This document shows positions 46,306 through 61,384 of a stretch of 64,000 nucleotides of DNA, in pieces (the first letter of the stretch is position 1; each line of letters starts with the position of its first letter). Below the pieces are notes generated by a model. It saw only the letters and a program-made list of their open reading frames with translations, did no database searches and was not told where the DNA came from. Source of the DNA: Artemia franciscana (lineage: Eukaryota > Arthropoda > Branchiopoda > Anostraca > Artemiidae); NCBI RefSeq assembly GCF_032884065.1, contig NC_088867.1, forward strand, positions 23,070,281 through 23,134,280, in the 5' to 3' direction. The position numbers were made by a program, and so were the translations under genes.

Positions 46306-47028
46306 CCAATATTTGAAAATTTTAATGCAGGGAATATTTATTTCTCAGCCCTTATAGATTCAGGGGCAACAGTAAATGTGATAAATACATCCGTATTTAA
46401 CAAATTACCGAATTATATCAAAGGACGAATGAGCAACATCTGTCCCAATTTATCAAGCGTAACCGGACATGATCTGGACGTAAAAGGAACTGTGTACCTA
46501 GCCTTGCGCAAAGACAACAGGAATTTCTATACTCGATTTATAATTTGTAAAAATTTCCCATACCAAGCCATCATAGGCGCTAATTTTTTAAAAGCCAATA
46601 AAATATTAGATGTAGCAAATTCAAAGTCTATCTATCCGACGGGAACCAAATCAATAATAAATAACATACAAGCAAACAAGGTAAAGGAGAACATAGGCAA
46701 CATGAAAGAGTATAGGAAGAAAAAAATTCAAGAAATTTCTTATTTGTGGAAAAAACTAGCAAATATAGAAACTCCCAGGAAAAAACCAGCATATAATATT
46801 CTAAATTCAATAAAAGAAAATAATAACGAAAAATATTATGGATTTTTAGTACAAAAAACTAAAATTCCCCAAAAATCAATGCAGAGAGTGCAAATATGTC
46901 AAATGTTAGAACCCATTAATGATAAAAATGAAATTTGGATAGCCTCACCGTCGGAAGATATCCCAAGAAATATAATCTGTGAAGAACAAATTATAAATTA
47001 TTTAAGGGTGAGGGTTACATTTGGGTAA
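46306..47028 (+). pseudogene. Aspartic protease region of pol
   Basis: Open frame with FSALIDSGATVNVIN (catalytic Asp near 46,357; DSGA variant of the D-S/T-G motif) and a downstream YQAIIGANFLKANK, the ILG-D-like block of retroelement proteases. It continues for about 120 residues of linker before a TAA at 47,026. It lies between Gag and RT in the usual order. Confidence 0.85.
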
Positions 47029-47118
47029 CACGAACACTCACGCAAATGACCTGATTACCCTAAGCAAAGGAACATACTTAGTAGAGATACAAGTAGTATC
47101 GGAAACCGATATAAATAA

Positions 47119-48110
47119 TTGGAAAAATTCGGAAAAAACTTAGAGAATAGTATAAACATTCAAGTTGACAAGGAATACCCCCTGACAAGAATTAAGTTTC
47201 TTGAAAAATTCAAACTAAATCACATAACGGACATTCCATTGAAACAAAAATTATGCGACTTATTATGGGAATATATAGATGTTTTCTCGACATCTGAAGA
47301 GGATATAGGACTTATCCCATTTTATAAACACGCAATACAAACTACGGGGCTACCAGTGGCAAAGCAGCCCTACCGTATTCTTTATAAACATAAAGAATGT
47401 CTAATAAATAAAATACAGGAACTCAAAAGGAGTGAAGTCATAAGACCAAGCATAAGTCCATATTCTGCACACGTTATGCTCGTGCCAAAGAAAAATAATG
47501 ACCTTAGACTAGCAGTAGATTATAGAGCCCTAAATAAACAGGAAGTCAGTGACAAATTTCCCCTGCCTTGAATTGATGAAATTTTAGATTCAATATCAAA
47601 TAAAAATAAAATATTTACTTCCCTGGATTTGACACAAGGCTATCATCAAGTAAAAATAGCAGAGGAGGATGTTTACAAAACTGCGTTTTCTACGACAGAA
47701 TGTGGCTCTTATGAATAATTAAGAGTACCGTTTGAACTAAAAACTAGTTCAAGTGCATTGTGTAGACCCTTACTTCATTTATTAAGAGGTCTAAATAACA
47801 TAATTCATTTTGTTGACGACGTCATAGCAATGGACAAAGACACAGAAGACCATTTAGTAACCCTAGCAAAAGTATTTGAGAAATTCAGAGAAGGTAATTT
47901 AAAATGTAGACCAGAAAAAGTAAGTCTTTTTCAAACACAACTAAAATTTTTAGGAGTAGTTGTAACACAAGGACAAATTTCCCCAGACCCTGAAAAGATA
48001 AAATCTGTTAAAAATATAAAAAACCCCCAAACTATTAAACAATTACGTGGAATCTTCGGTTTAATGAGTTATTTTATAAGGAATTTTATAACGAAAATTT
48101 ATAAGGAATT
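47119..48110 (+). pseudogene. Reverse transcriptase region of pol
   Basis: RT blocks in order: PVAKQPYRILYKHKECLINK, MLVPKKNNDLRLAVDYRALN (about 47,480-47,540), SLDLTQGYHQVKIAEEDVYK, and the catalytic FVDDVIAMDKD near 47,809, followed by LKFLGVVVTQGQISPDPEKI and FGLMSYFIRNFI. Ty3/gypsy-type order and wording. TGA after FPLP near 47,570 and TAA after CGSYE near 47,716 break the frame, and a slip near 48,107 separates it from RNase H. Confidence 0.9.
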
Positions 48111-49075
48111 ACGCACAAGTAGCGAAACCTCTAACGGACCTAACTAGAGGAAACCCACAAAAAATTATTTGGTCTAAAATTGCTCAGGATTCATTAGACG
48201 ATTTAAAAAAGGCTTTAACTTCAGAACCTTTTTTATCAATACCCGATTTCCAAACAGGTCAATTCGTTGTTACAACAGATGCCTCAACCAAGGGAATTGG
48301 GGCAATTCTATCCCAAATAATAAATGGGGAAGAAAGAGTAATAGCATACGCTTCTCGTACCCTCACACCCGGAGAAAGTAATTATTCTGCTACACAGCTT
48401 GAATTATTATCCATTATCCACCATTTGGACAAATTCAGACACAATTTGGTAGGCAGAAAATTTAAACTGCGTTGGGACCACAAAAGTCTGCAATACTTGC
48501 AAATTTTCAAAAAGCCGACGGGTGTACTCGCAAGGTGGATACTAAAAATCCAAGATTTGGATTATGAATTTGAACATCTTAAGGGAAAACAAAACGCCCC
48601 ATGTGATTATCTTAGTAGGTTTCCAGATAATACTCCCGCTGAAAATGGAAACGAAGAAGTAAACACAATAAAAGCAAAACATGCTCCAAAAAATAAAAGT
48701 TTAAAAATAAAAACAAATAACCAAGTTGAGGAAGAACCCAAAGACAGCCCCCTTTCCTTAAATAATATAAAAATATATCAAAAGAAAGACAATACTTGCA
48801 GTGCTCTAATAGAATATTTCTTATATGATAAAGAGCTATCTGATGAAATGAAATCGTTTAAAAAAGAAATTAATAATTATTATTACGATTTGGATGAAAA
48901 GATATTATGTAGAATAATGACCGATAGAAATAACAGAAATCAAACTTCCATTGTACCAATTTTACCCCAAAGTTTAGAAGAACCCGCTTTTGAATTTTTT
49001 CATTCTGATGTGGGAGGTCACTTAGGATTAGATAAGACTTTCCATAGATTAAAACAATACTTTTTCGCCACTTAA
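48111..49075 (+). pseudogene. RNase H and integrase zinc-finger region of pol
   Basis: RNase H: VVTTDASTKGIGAILSQ, IAYASRTLTPGESNYSATQL (E of LELLS), RWDHKSLQYLQ and CDYLSRF, the gypsy-type pattern with W for the usual T before DHK. After a charged linker the HHCC finger begins (HSDVGGHLGLDKTFHRLKQY, near 48,999). A TAA at 49,073 interrupts it before CETCNLRKNP (about 49,107-49,136). Confidence 0.88.
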
Positions 49076-49139
49076 GCCTTAACAAAGTTGAAGAATTATG
49101 TTAATACTTGTGAAACATGTAATTTAAGAAAGAATCCCC

Positions 49140-51075
49140 AAATCTACCCTAATCCAACAATTGGAAGGACTCCTATGGCCAGGTTTCCATTTGTGTAGTT
49201 TCTTTTGATTTATATGGTACTAGCGGAGGATTACCCACGTCTAACAAAGGACACACCTGCGTACTTTCAGTAATCGATCATTTTTCTGGTTTCACTTTTG
49301 CTAAACCTTTGAAAAACCAAAGTACTTATACTACCTCAAAAGCCCTTGCTAAAATATTTCTTAATTTCGGTATTCCTAATACAGTATTAAGCGACAATGG
49401 TCCTAATTTCGTATCAAAAGTGACCAAGGATTTAATGTCTTTTCTTCAAATAAATAAATTGGTAACGACACCCTATCACCCCCAGGCCAATGGAAAAATC
49501 GAGAACAGACACAAGCTATTCTCTAATATTTTAAGCATTTATACAAAAGAAAATCGGAAGGATTGTCACGAAACCTTACCATATTTAACAAATGTGATTA
49601 ATACAGCTTACTCCACAGTTATACGGGATAACCCACTTTATATATTATTCGGACGAGATTTTTGAATCCTATATAATGAAATTATAGAATCAAGACAATA
49701 CTTTAATGACTCTGAAGATTATAAACAAGAATTTATCAATAGAATGAGAAAAACTTTTAAACTTGTAAAACAAGATATAGAAAAATCAAAAAGGAAACCA
49801 GAGGCCAAAAATATCCAAAATGTCAAAGGTAAACTCGATTTTCAAGTAGGAGATTGCGTTTAGTTATAAAATAAAAACAAATCGGACGGCAAAAAGCTTT
49901 TTAACCGATACACTGGGCCCTACAGAATAATTAAAAAATATGATAATAACGTTACTTTTAAACTATTAAAACCAAAAACGGGAAAAACCTATAAAACGCA
50001 TGTTAGTCGTATAAAAAGAGCAAAATTCACAGAAACATGGACCCCTCAACCTTCAACGTCGAATACCTCGGAAGACGAAAATGAACCACCTCGCTCTAGA
50101 CTAAGTGAGCTTAAACCTTTTAATTTTAAACAAGGATATTTTGAGAATAGTAGTGACGAAGAGAAATTTAATGAATTTCTAACGATGACAAATATGGTTA
50201 CCCCCAAAAAAGTACCTCCGTCACGCGGAGACGGAAGAAAAGCAACTCATCTTCAAGTGAGGAGTCAGAAGCATTGGACTATACAATTTCTCCACAAACA
50301 CAATTTTTCCCAGATAAAATATAAACCCCTTACCCTCCAAAACGTTTCCCCGACAATTTGGTACACCCTGTCACACCAATAGACAGACCTTTTTCGTTAC
50401 ACGATGAATTAAATAAGGCTATACAGACTCCTGGTGACATAGAGTCAGAACAGGTATTACCCAATTAAGACTAGACAAAGTACATTTAATGCTAGTCCAG
50501 CTACTGGTGAACACCAGCATCACGATATAACTGTTTCAAAAGCAAAACCAAAGGACTGGGTATTTTGGAAGGAAACCATGATGCAATCAATTCCTCACCC
50601 CCCTGAGGATATGGCTTTCAAACAATGGAGGCCCCCCAAGAAAACATTTGAATCCTCCCAAAGCTCCCAAGAATCCTTCAATTCTCCTGAGCCAAGAAAT
50701 CAACAAGACGAATCAATTAGTAAGCCCTCTACTTCGCAAGGAGAAGAAATTTACGAAGGTCAAGCAGGGTCAACACCTAAATCTCAAACTTCTGCTTCAA
50801 ACGATCCAGATAATAAATCTACAAGTACTAGTTCCTCAGACAGTGAATCAGACGCAGATAAGTTCAAGGACTCAGGAGGAACAAGACCACATAGTGCTAC
50901 TGCCCAAGCTAAAAAGGCGCAACTAAAAGATCAAAAATTCCTTAAGAAACAATATAAAAAATTTGATTTAATATCGGTAGCAAAACCGAAGAAGAAAACA
51001 GTGCCTAAAGAAGAAAAGGTAACAACCAGATCGGGCCGTGTTGTAAAAGAACCAGATAGATTAGATTACAAATAA
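49140..51075 (+). pseudogene. Integrase core and long C-terminal tail of pol
   Basis: DDE integrase: first Asp in VSFDLYGTSG (49,207), second in TVLSDNGPNF (about 49,390), Glu in ANGKIENRHK (about 49,501), the D-D-35-E spacing preserved. A TGA after FGRDF (49,663) and a TAG near 49,861 break it. GPYRIIKKYDNNVTFKLL and THVSRIKR mark the C-terminal binding domain. The chain then continues with Ser/Pro/acidic-rich sequence in several frames to a 165-codon open part (50,578-51,075) ending TRSGRVVKEPDRLDYK, a motif common at gypsy Pol ends. The tail of about 350 residues is unusually long and may be a third ORF; no envelope features are seen. Confidence 0.85.
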
Positions 51076-54000
51076 GCAATCTATCAATCCGGGTACAATA
51101 AAAATAGTTATTTAATGATAAAATCAATATATGATTCAAAAAAATTTATTTACTTTAATTTTTTTTTTTCGCCAAGAAACCACTCCGTAATAAGACACCC
51201 CTAAAAGAAAGTACTTTTCAGAAAGTTTGCTAAGACTCCGATTGAAAAATTGGCCTACCTTGTCAAAAAGTGCTCATTATTCTAAGTAAGTTCCGAATCA
51301 TCTTTTTAACAAGAATAATCACAAGAGTGCAACTGCTTTATTAACATTTTTCTGAACCGCAAAAATAATTCCTTAACGTTAAAAGATTATCAATACCTCT
51401 ATAATTAACACTGGCCTAAAAGGAATTTAAACCTTATATTTAGAGTAACTTATATGTTTGTATCATCTTTTAACAAACAACTAATAAAAAGTGCATTATT
51501 ATCCCAAAAATAAGTCAAAGAAATTAAGTGCCAGCAAGCACAACGCAAGCCGTGGTCGAGGAACAAACGTGTTCCAGTTTGTCATCCATAATTTCCTAAT
51601 TGCCATTTTCTTATTGCGAACTTATCTGATAAGCTATCCCGTTTGCAGCTAGATAAACTAACGTTTGCGGCTAGAGTCGCAAAAGCTAGATGGGTTGGCA
51701 AGACCGTTCCTAATTCTTAATCATTATTTCGAAAAATGAATATTCACCTTAACCTTGATAATCTCCAACTCCCCAGAAGTCTGAAGAAGTATTTAATGTA
51801 CACCTAAAACAATACAAGAAAAGGCGACCAAGAATCAACGCTTCAGGAATATAACAAAATTGCCCATTTTTGTTTTTCCATACCTATAATAAATTAAAAG
51901 ATTCTTTTAGCGAGTCAAAATACTCTTTAATTGTTCCCGCAAGAGAAATATACACCTAAAAATACAATAATAAAACCCTCTAACGAACTCTAAATAACAA
52001 CGAAGCGTCATGAAAGAAATATTTATATCTGATCATAAGTAATTCTATATAACTCTTAACTTTGTTGTCTTTTTAGAAAGTGAATAAGCAAACTTGTAAA
52101 AAAAAATCAAAAAAAAACCTGGGCACAATTATTTTTTTGCGACTCAAATCAGAAGTCCCAAGATAAAGAGCAAGGTCTCAATTTTACGGAATAATATAAT
52201 TAAAAAGCACGCAAGTCTGTCAAAAACAATAATTAAACAAACTTCCTTCCGTGTTACTTTGAAAATGATTCCTCTGAAAAATAACAACGAAATTGAACTT
52301 ACAAAAAATGCATTTGTAAGGACTGGGTGTAAATATCGACAAGAGTTTACATGAAACAAACTTCAAATTGTCTTTCAAGGGTTCGGAACATTTTATGAAC
52401 AAAATTTACATGATAAAAACTGTGTAAAGTTTGAGGGGACACCAAACTTTTGAACCAATTCGAAAAGTCCAACACAGATATTGAAAAACCCTAATTTAAA
52501 AAAAAATATGCATTTAAATCACGCATTTGCTATATAATCGTTACACAAAGGGTGTCGGTACAGAGATTCTTATTTTTTACCACTTTTAACCCCATATAAC
52601 TTGTCACTGGTATTCGCAAACAAAAACTGTCTATTTAAGTAATTGAAATCTGAAATAATTCGAAACCGATAGGTTTGAAAACTAAAATTTGGCTGTAGTG
52701 CTTTAACTTTCTGAAAAAAATAAATAAATAAAAATAATAATAATAAGAATTCTATAAAATATATATATATATATATAAAAATATATGAGATATAATATAT
52801 GAGCAGTAACTATACCTCTGCTTATTTCTCTGTTTTATAGCTTATTATTGGCCCAATACCTAAGCAAACTTGGCAAAAGCAAAGACAATGTAAGCAAAAA
52901 AATTGTAACATAATCAAAGTTAATCATTTTTAACTTTAATTATATTTCACGTGCATAATCTCAAGCAAATAAATTAACCATAGTTCCTGCATACTCTAAA
53001 AAAACTAAATTAAACGATTCTTACGATAAACAGTAAAATAGAATATTCCTAATTATTTCAGAATCCAAAAAGATCTATAAATCTGAGCAAAATAGCCACT
53101 TTTAGAACAAGGTGAAATGTCATGACGTAAATAAATAAAACCTTCGACAACCCCCCCCCCACGAGATAATTCAACTTAACTGAAAGAACTAAGTTCTACT
53201 TTAAAAAAAAAATCAGTAGAAGCAAAAAAAAGAAGCGTACAAAAATAATTTATAACCAAAAACAATTCAAATAATAAAGAAAATATATAATTTTTTAGAC
53301 GAAACCCCAGAAGGATTCCAGGGTGAAAAGGTAATTACCAGTTAGCGAATTAACCTGCTTACATGCGTAACTAACTAACAAAGAAAAATGTCACCGAAAA
53401 GAACTTTAAGCAGTACCGATACTTTAAAACCCAACCAAAACCATGTACCTACGAGACTAGAATTTTGGATTCCAAATAAAACCAAAAAAATTTTGACTAC
53501 TAAAATATAGACTACTCGAAAACTTAGCCTATTGAACCCCACAAGATAAAAAAAACAACAAATAAAGGGTCGGGCCAGGCGTACTCTCAACAAATTTTAA
53601 CTATATTTGCAGTAAACAAAAAAAAAACTTTTTTAGCCAACTAAACTATTTATTTTCTGAGAGATTTCATTTAAATTCTAGTTAAAATAGGAAAACATTT
53701 GGCTATAAAATTTTGAGATATTTAGTATGTTCCGAGAGAATATATATAAAAAAAATAACAAAAATTAAAATCAATTTTGTCTTAATTCATAGGTACTAAA
53801 AATACTTAAATAAAATTCAATTCCTTACCTTATTCAAACTCCATCCTGATCTACAGAAAAATCCTTATTTTAAACTTACTCCAACAGTAAAAACTATAAT
53901 AGCTAAACATTATAGCCACCAAAAGGAATCTATATACCGCACTTAACTAGTAAAGAAAATACAATGCTTGCAGTCCACTACAACCAAACAAAGAGATGAA

Positions 54001-56074
54001 AAGAACGTACAATAAGGGACGGCATTTAAAGAGTCCAGCCCTTAGGATTAAAATAACGAATAGCAATCCAAATTTTTAAAAATTTGGTTCCATTCTAGCC
54101 AACATAAGAAGACACTTACCTATCAATTATAATATATACTCTATAAGGTCCAACCCTAAAGATAGCAATTCCATTCGAAAAAAAAAACAAAAACAAAAAA
54201 ACATTAGCTTACAATGTAATGCATTGTATACAATCACTATAAGAATAAGTTCAAACAAAAAAAGAGACTTTTTCGTACGCTTTTTGTGATCTATTCAAAT
54301 AAACCTTCCAATGATAAATATCTCGCAATGACAGTATAATGTAGATTTAGATCACCAAAATAAAGCTAAAATAATGTTCAGATTATATCTAAGATAGGTG
54401 CTACAAGAAAAACAACTTCAACAAACTAAGTAATTGTGTTAAGAATGTATTTTTACCGAATGGACAAATGGGTTCTTTTTTTTATTCAATCAAATTGAAA
54501 ATAACACACTTACCTATTTTCTGACTAACCTAAAGGTTTTATATAAGGAAAAACTTAATGAGAAAAACATTTAATGCACCGCATAAAAATGCGCCATATT
54601 GCGCTGTGCTATGGCCCGTAAAAGGGAAAACTTAACTAAAACCAAAATGCGCCGCTACACGCTGCGCTATGTGCCGCATAAGACTAAAACTAGATGCGCT
54701 GCATTAATTTTTCTTTTATTTTTGTTTACCAAACTACACTATGCGCTGAAAAACTGTGCATATAGTAATAAAGTAATTTAATTTCCTTTTAACCTAAACA
54801 AATTAATACCATAATGTTTCTCAATAATCTTCGACGGAGTAGATACTACCCCATGATAGCAGACCTCATTAGCAAACGTCTTATTAAAGGAAGCATGACT
54901 TATAATTAGAAGTTGAACCGACGTGCAAATTTTTATATGCAATTATTTAGCATAATTTATATACTATTTCAAAAAATACATTTTTATCATTTAAAAATAA
55001 ATAGCCTAAAGAACTTAATTCATGGTAAAGTAAATATTTCCCTCAATATTATTAAATCAACACCACTTTCCTGAGTGCCTAAAACAAAATTCTCCTTAAG
55101 ATTATAGGCCAAAATTGTTTATAGGAAACCAATTAATTATGGATTTTTTTTTCTTCAAAAAAAAATAATTGATATATAAACCATCCCCTTGGTATTAATG
55201 TTAATCCCTTAACCGACTCATTCTTAAAAAAAGAAAATTTAATTAAACATAAATGCTATTATTTTAAAACTGTAGGCTATATTAAACAACATGCTTAATA
55301 TATATGTATGTATGCTTATTTATATATATATAATTTTTCTTCGCTTAAAGAATTTTAGAAGCCAGGGTAGTTTAAATAGCTCTTTGTCTAAAACTCGGCT
55401 TGGAAAGTGTAATTCATAACAAATATTTTTTTAAAGCAAAAAGAAAAAAAAGGGGAAAGTTGTAAAATTTTTCGAAATTTTTAATCTAATAATTTAACTT
55501 TTCTTAAATGATTATGATACAATCTCTTCTTAATTATGAGACAATATAAGCTTATATATACAAAGAGACTAATAACCTACGACTAATTATTTAAGTTAGG
55601 CTAAAAATTCGACTAAATTTAAATTATAGGTCACAAGTTATTTTTTTTTTTTTTTTTACAAATTAGACTACTTAATTTTGAGCTGGAAGGAGTTCAAGTA
55701 CAAAAGAACGCTAACTTGTCGGAAGTCAAACCCTTATACCTCAATATGACACACTTAGCCAATTTGTGCCAGTTTTGGCATAGCTATAATTATTTCCCAA
55801 AGTGCATACAAAGAAAGCTGATATCTTTGAGATATAGTTACTAGGCCTTATAATCTTATTATTTAACAACAATCCCTCATCTTAAGCTCCAGACTATATT
55901 AACCAATCTATACTTGGATTTTAACCAAATTCAAATTTGAACCATAAATCAAAACTCTGATAATAAAATAGGCCAACCCTTCTATTACACCTATATAATC
56001 AGTAATATAAGCCTTAGGACATAACAAACAAATAAATTATTTCATACTTTTATCAGATATGTGGTGTTAGATAG
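51076..56074. other. 5-kb AT-rich region without genes
   Basis: No domain, RNA gene or repeat of known type. The expected 3' LTR of the preceding element was not found. Small features: (AT)n at about 52,757-52,786, a run of 10 C at 53,151-53,160, and several GCGCTATG/GCGC words within 54,590-54,750. It may be old intergenic or intronic DNA. Confidence 0.5.
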
Positions 56075-57373
56075 TTCCTAAAATTCTCGCGTGGAAGATC
56101 TAGAATTACCAAGAACGGCCCAAAAAATGAATTATCTAGTATCAAGCAGGAAACATCGGCATTACGAAACCAAATTGAAAAGGAGCCTGGTTTCAGTGAA
56201 TTAGCATCTAGAGTCGTTGTGTTAGAAAACATGAATAGGAGAAGGAATGTTATTATATGAAACATTAAAAGCGAATCTAAATTAAGGGCTAAAGACCATG
56301 ATGACAAATTCTGTACGCTTCAGGGAAACAAGAAATTACGTTATAACCCATTCGAAAGAGGAGCCAGACGTGATTCCCATATATCTATATGAAGGATGAT
56401 GTGACAAAAGGAGTTTGTGACATTTGCAATTCCCTTAGAATTAAACAAAAAGAATTTAAAGCAAAGGGCATTAGTGCTTGGTTCCCCCCAGTGTCCCACC
56501 TGCATTATGCTTAATTGATAATGAAGAAAAAGTAAAGCTTAAGTGGTATAAAGTCCAGTAAGTGAAATACATGTATGAGAAATAGATATACAGATAGAAT
56601 AGATAGAAATAGTCGCTTAGCATTTTTTTTGGTGGATTTATAGTTTATGATGAGTATTTGTGATTTGGAAAGTTTCCAAATTTTATCGAAGCTCTGATTC
56701 ATAATTTTTGAAGTGCCAAGTGTGCTGTCATCAGCACAACAAACAATGACATCAGAAGATAGTGAACTATAGTTGGCACAATGGGCAAAGGATGGCTTAG
56801 GATGACAAAATATACAACAATTAATAAGTCTCTGCTTTTTTACTACATACAAAAGATTATTTACATAGATCAAAAATAACACTGGCCCTAAAACTTATCC
56901 TTGAGGGACACCGAAATTCACTTGTGAGGGTGAACAGAAAAGTGGATCGACAGAAAATAACCCATCATTCAAATAAGACAAACAAAACAAATACATTATC
57001 CCTAATGCCAAAATGAGACATCTTCGGTAGAAGAATTTCAGTGGTTAAGCAATCAAATACCTTACGAAACAGGCAGCTAGAATTAATCCCGAATCTAACG
57101 CAGAATGTATAAAATTCAAAAGGATTATGCAGCCATGTTCAGTGGAGCGCCTTGTTCGGAAACCAAATTGAAAATCATCAAGAAAGTTTAAGATTTTAGA
57201 AAAGTAAGGAGACTAGAAAGGATAGCCTTTTCGAAGATTTTATTACACACTGATAAAATTGAATTTTGTCGATACTTTGCTGGATCTATTTTTGGTCCAT
57301 CTTTATACAGAACAATAATCCGAGCATGTTATGACAGCATAAGGAAAACACAACATTTAAATGAGAGATTAGT
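56075..57373. mobile_element. LINE ORF1/antisense-RT mosaic, copy C
   Basis: Starts abruptly inside ORF1 (TTCCTAAAATTCTCGCGTGG) and passes the ORF1 end. At 56,630-56,640 it joins the antisense RT at a T-run, the same junction as copy A. On the minus strand it shows SLSSDVIVCCADDSTLGTS, then SFDKIWKLSKSQILIINYKS, with LIYVNNLLYVVKKQRLIN and FQFGFR upstream. Its RT end lies near 57,373, a different point from copies A and B. Stops and small indels throughout. Confidence 0.75.
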
Positions 57374-57790
57374 ATTGTATTGTTAGCCCAAAGAATCCTT
57401 CTTTTGGTATACCATTTACTTATTGGACCCCTATCAGTATTTTCTTTATAAGCTCAATTTCACACTTGAGCCCTATTTTGCACTGATCATCCAATATCTT
57501 GATCTGAATGTAAACCTTTTTATAAAGCTGATTATAGACTATTGTTCTTTTTTGTGAAGAAGGAAATCATTTACATCATCCATAACTCGAATAATGTTTG
57601 AGGAAATGCATCTCGAACTTCAGCAATATCTTAGGAAGAGTCGCTTTTTGAAGTTCAATCATACAGGGCTAGTTGAACTAACCAAAAGACAACGTTTGCA
57701 TCCTAATGCTGCTGCTTCTATTCATACTGCTATTGCTTCTCTTATTACTACTTCTGCTACTGCTTCCCAAGCTACTTTTACTGCAAGCTT
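57374..57790 (+). repeat. R2 dispersed repeat, copy 1
   Basis: Matches 61,506-61,915 in inverse orientation. It carries an open frame from 57,594 whose first 64 codons (MFEEMHLELQQYLRKSRFLK, FNHTGLVELTKRQRLHPNAA) are identical in both copies, followed by a Thr/Ser/Ala-rich part built on imperfect trinucleotide repeats. Identity may simply mean recent duplication. No known domain. Confidence 0.7.
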
Positions 57791-57933
57791 CGGAAGCGAC
57801 TGCCAGCTTCGGAGGAGGATTGTTCGCTTGGAAATACAGTTCTAGCACAATCTTAAGTCAAAATGATTAGAGGGCAATTAGGTCCCCTCCCCCTCTTCGT
57901 CCTCTTTTCCCAAAATTTTTCCATTGTAAATGG

Positions 57934-58977
<1,044 letters not shown>

Positions 58978-59082
58978 GAAACATCCTCCTTCGATCTAAT
59001 TGATTCAAAGAGGATCAAATTATCTACGAAAGAAAGTCTACAAGACCAAATTGATACAAAATTATTGAGAAACCATAAATAG
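58978..59082 (+). CDS. Candidate 3'-terminal exon, family unknown
   Basis: After CTAATTTTACAG a 34-codon open stretch reads ETSSFDLIDSKRIKLSTKES, LQDQIDTKLLRNHK and ends in TAG at 59,080. Composition and codon use look protein-like and the acceptor is good. It could be the last exon of a host gene, conceivably the same gene as the exon at 39 kb, but nothing in the peptide proves that. Confidence 0.3.
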   Translation, partial: ETSSFDLIDSKRIKLSTKESLQDQIDTKLLRNHK

Positions 59083-59404
59083 GTCTTACCCCTTTCGGAA
59101 TCTAAAATGACCACCAATATTGCATTCTTTCGTTAAAATTATTTTCAGTTTATAAAAATGAGGGTTTGACAATTAAAGCAACTACTAACATAGTTTTATC
59201 ATTAAAATGTTGTTTTATCCATCGATCCCAAGCTTTTCGCACTTCCCGTGCATTTATATGGAGATATAACGACTCCCAAAAGCTCAACTAACGAACTTGG
59301 ATTGAATTTTCTTTAATCTTTATCTGACCAGAAAAAAATAATGATAAATTGAAAAGGGAAGTTGAGAAACTTACTTCCTAGACAGCAATATTTTTACTCT
59401 TCAG

Positions 59405-59838
59405 AGATCTCGGATTGTTAATGGTTGTTTTCACCTTAAAATTTTTCGGTTTTACTATCATAGACTTCACTGCCTTCGTAAAGATCATTCTTCCATGGGC
59501 GTTTGCTCTTCTTTGCTTCACATAAATGATCTCAATTTGGAAAAAGGAGAATATAAAAATTCAATACAAAAAATCTAAAAAGTACTTCCTTCTTTTTGGA
59601 TGCTCTAAAAGAAAGTTTACCGTTGAGTAAAGCCATATCCAATACAGAGTCTACATTAAAAGATATAGAGCGTTAATCCCTCTTTATTCAATCCTTAAAA
59701 AACACTTCTTATGACCTGAATGTTCCTATTTCTTATAATATAAAAAAATTCTATGCTGATTTTGATTTACAGAAAGATATGCACATACTGATGTTTATTA
59801 AAAAATTTAATAAAAATATACGGATAATTATTCTTTAA
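59405..59838 (+). pseudogene. Unidentified coding remnant in two overlapping frames
   Basis: 59,405-59,578 is open (SRIVNGCFHLKIFRFYYHRL, then MGVCSSLLHINDLNLEKGEY). One base away a second frame from about 59,566 reads STSFFLDALKESLPLSKAIS, NTESTLKDIER, a TAA at 59,674, then SLFIQSLKNTSYDLNVPIS and FYADFDLQKDMHILMFIKKF to TAA at 59,836. The abutting protein-like frames suggest one decayed gene with a frameshift and a stop. Family not recognised. Confidence 0.4.
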
Positions 59839-60304
59839 AGTTTTTTTTTTATTCATTTATGTTAAAAACGTGGAAACATATATACTTTTCTTTCTTTGAA
59901 AAATTATTTTTCTTTGAAACATATTTCAGGGAAAATGTTTGATATTAATTTCTCATTGCCTTTACTGACAAAGTCTCTTTCGTTAGGAAACAAAACAATA
60001 ATTTAAATCTTTTTAATTTTTTATATAATAAACTATTCCCATAGAAATTTTGCTATCCCACGCTTCCAAAACTTACCAGCGGGTTGCAAGCAAATATTGA
60101 GTGGGTCGCGGCCGTGAATATTAATATTTGCAATGCACAGATTCTGTAGTGGTAATTAATGGAACTTGTATGTTCCAATTAAAATTAAAACAAAATCACA
60201 AGTAATACCAATATTAATGAAAGACTTTTAAAGTAGTAAGAAACATGACTTAATTTTTTTTATTTCTTACCTAACTAAACCAGCAAGTTTTATTTTTACT
60301 AAGT
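59839..60304. other. No gene seen
   Basis: AT-rich spacer before the R2 fragment. Nothing recognised. Confidence 0.5.
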
Positions 60305-61315
<1,011 letters not shown>

Positions 61316-61384
61316 CTTATGCCTTAATTTTATTTTATTTCTTACCTAACTGAATCTGTAAGTTTTATTTTTACAAAGTTATTT

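Noticed and set aside
54590-54750. Cluster of GCGC/GCTATG words as a possible regulatory or RNA element
   Set aside because: Short, irregular, no consistent structure.
57594-57845. R2 frame as a host gene
   Set aside because: It lies in a dispersed repeat, its second half is trinucleotide-repeat translation, and no domain is present.
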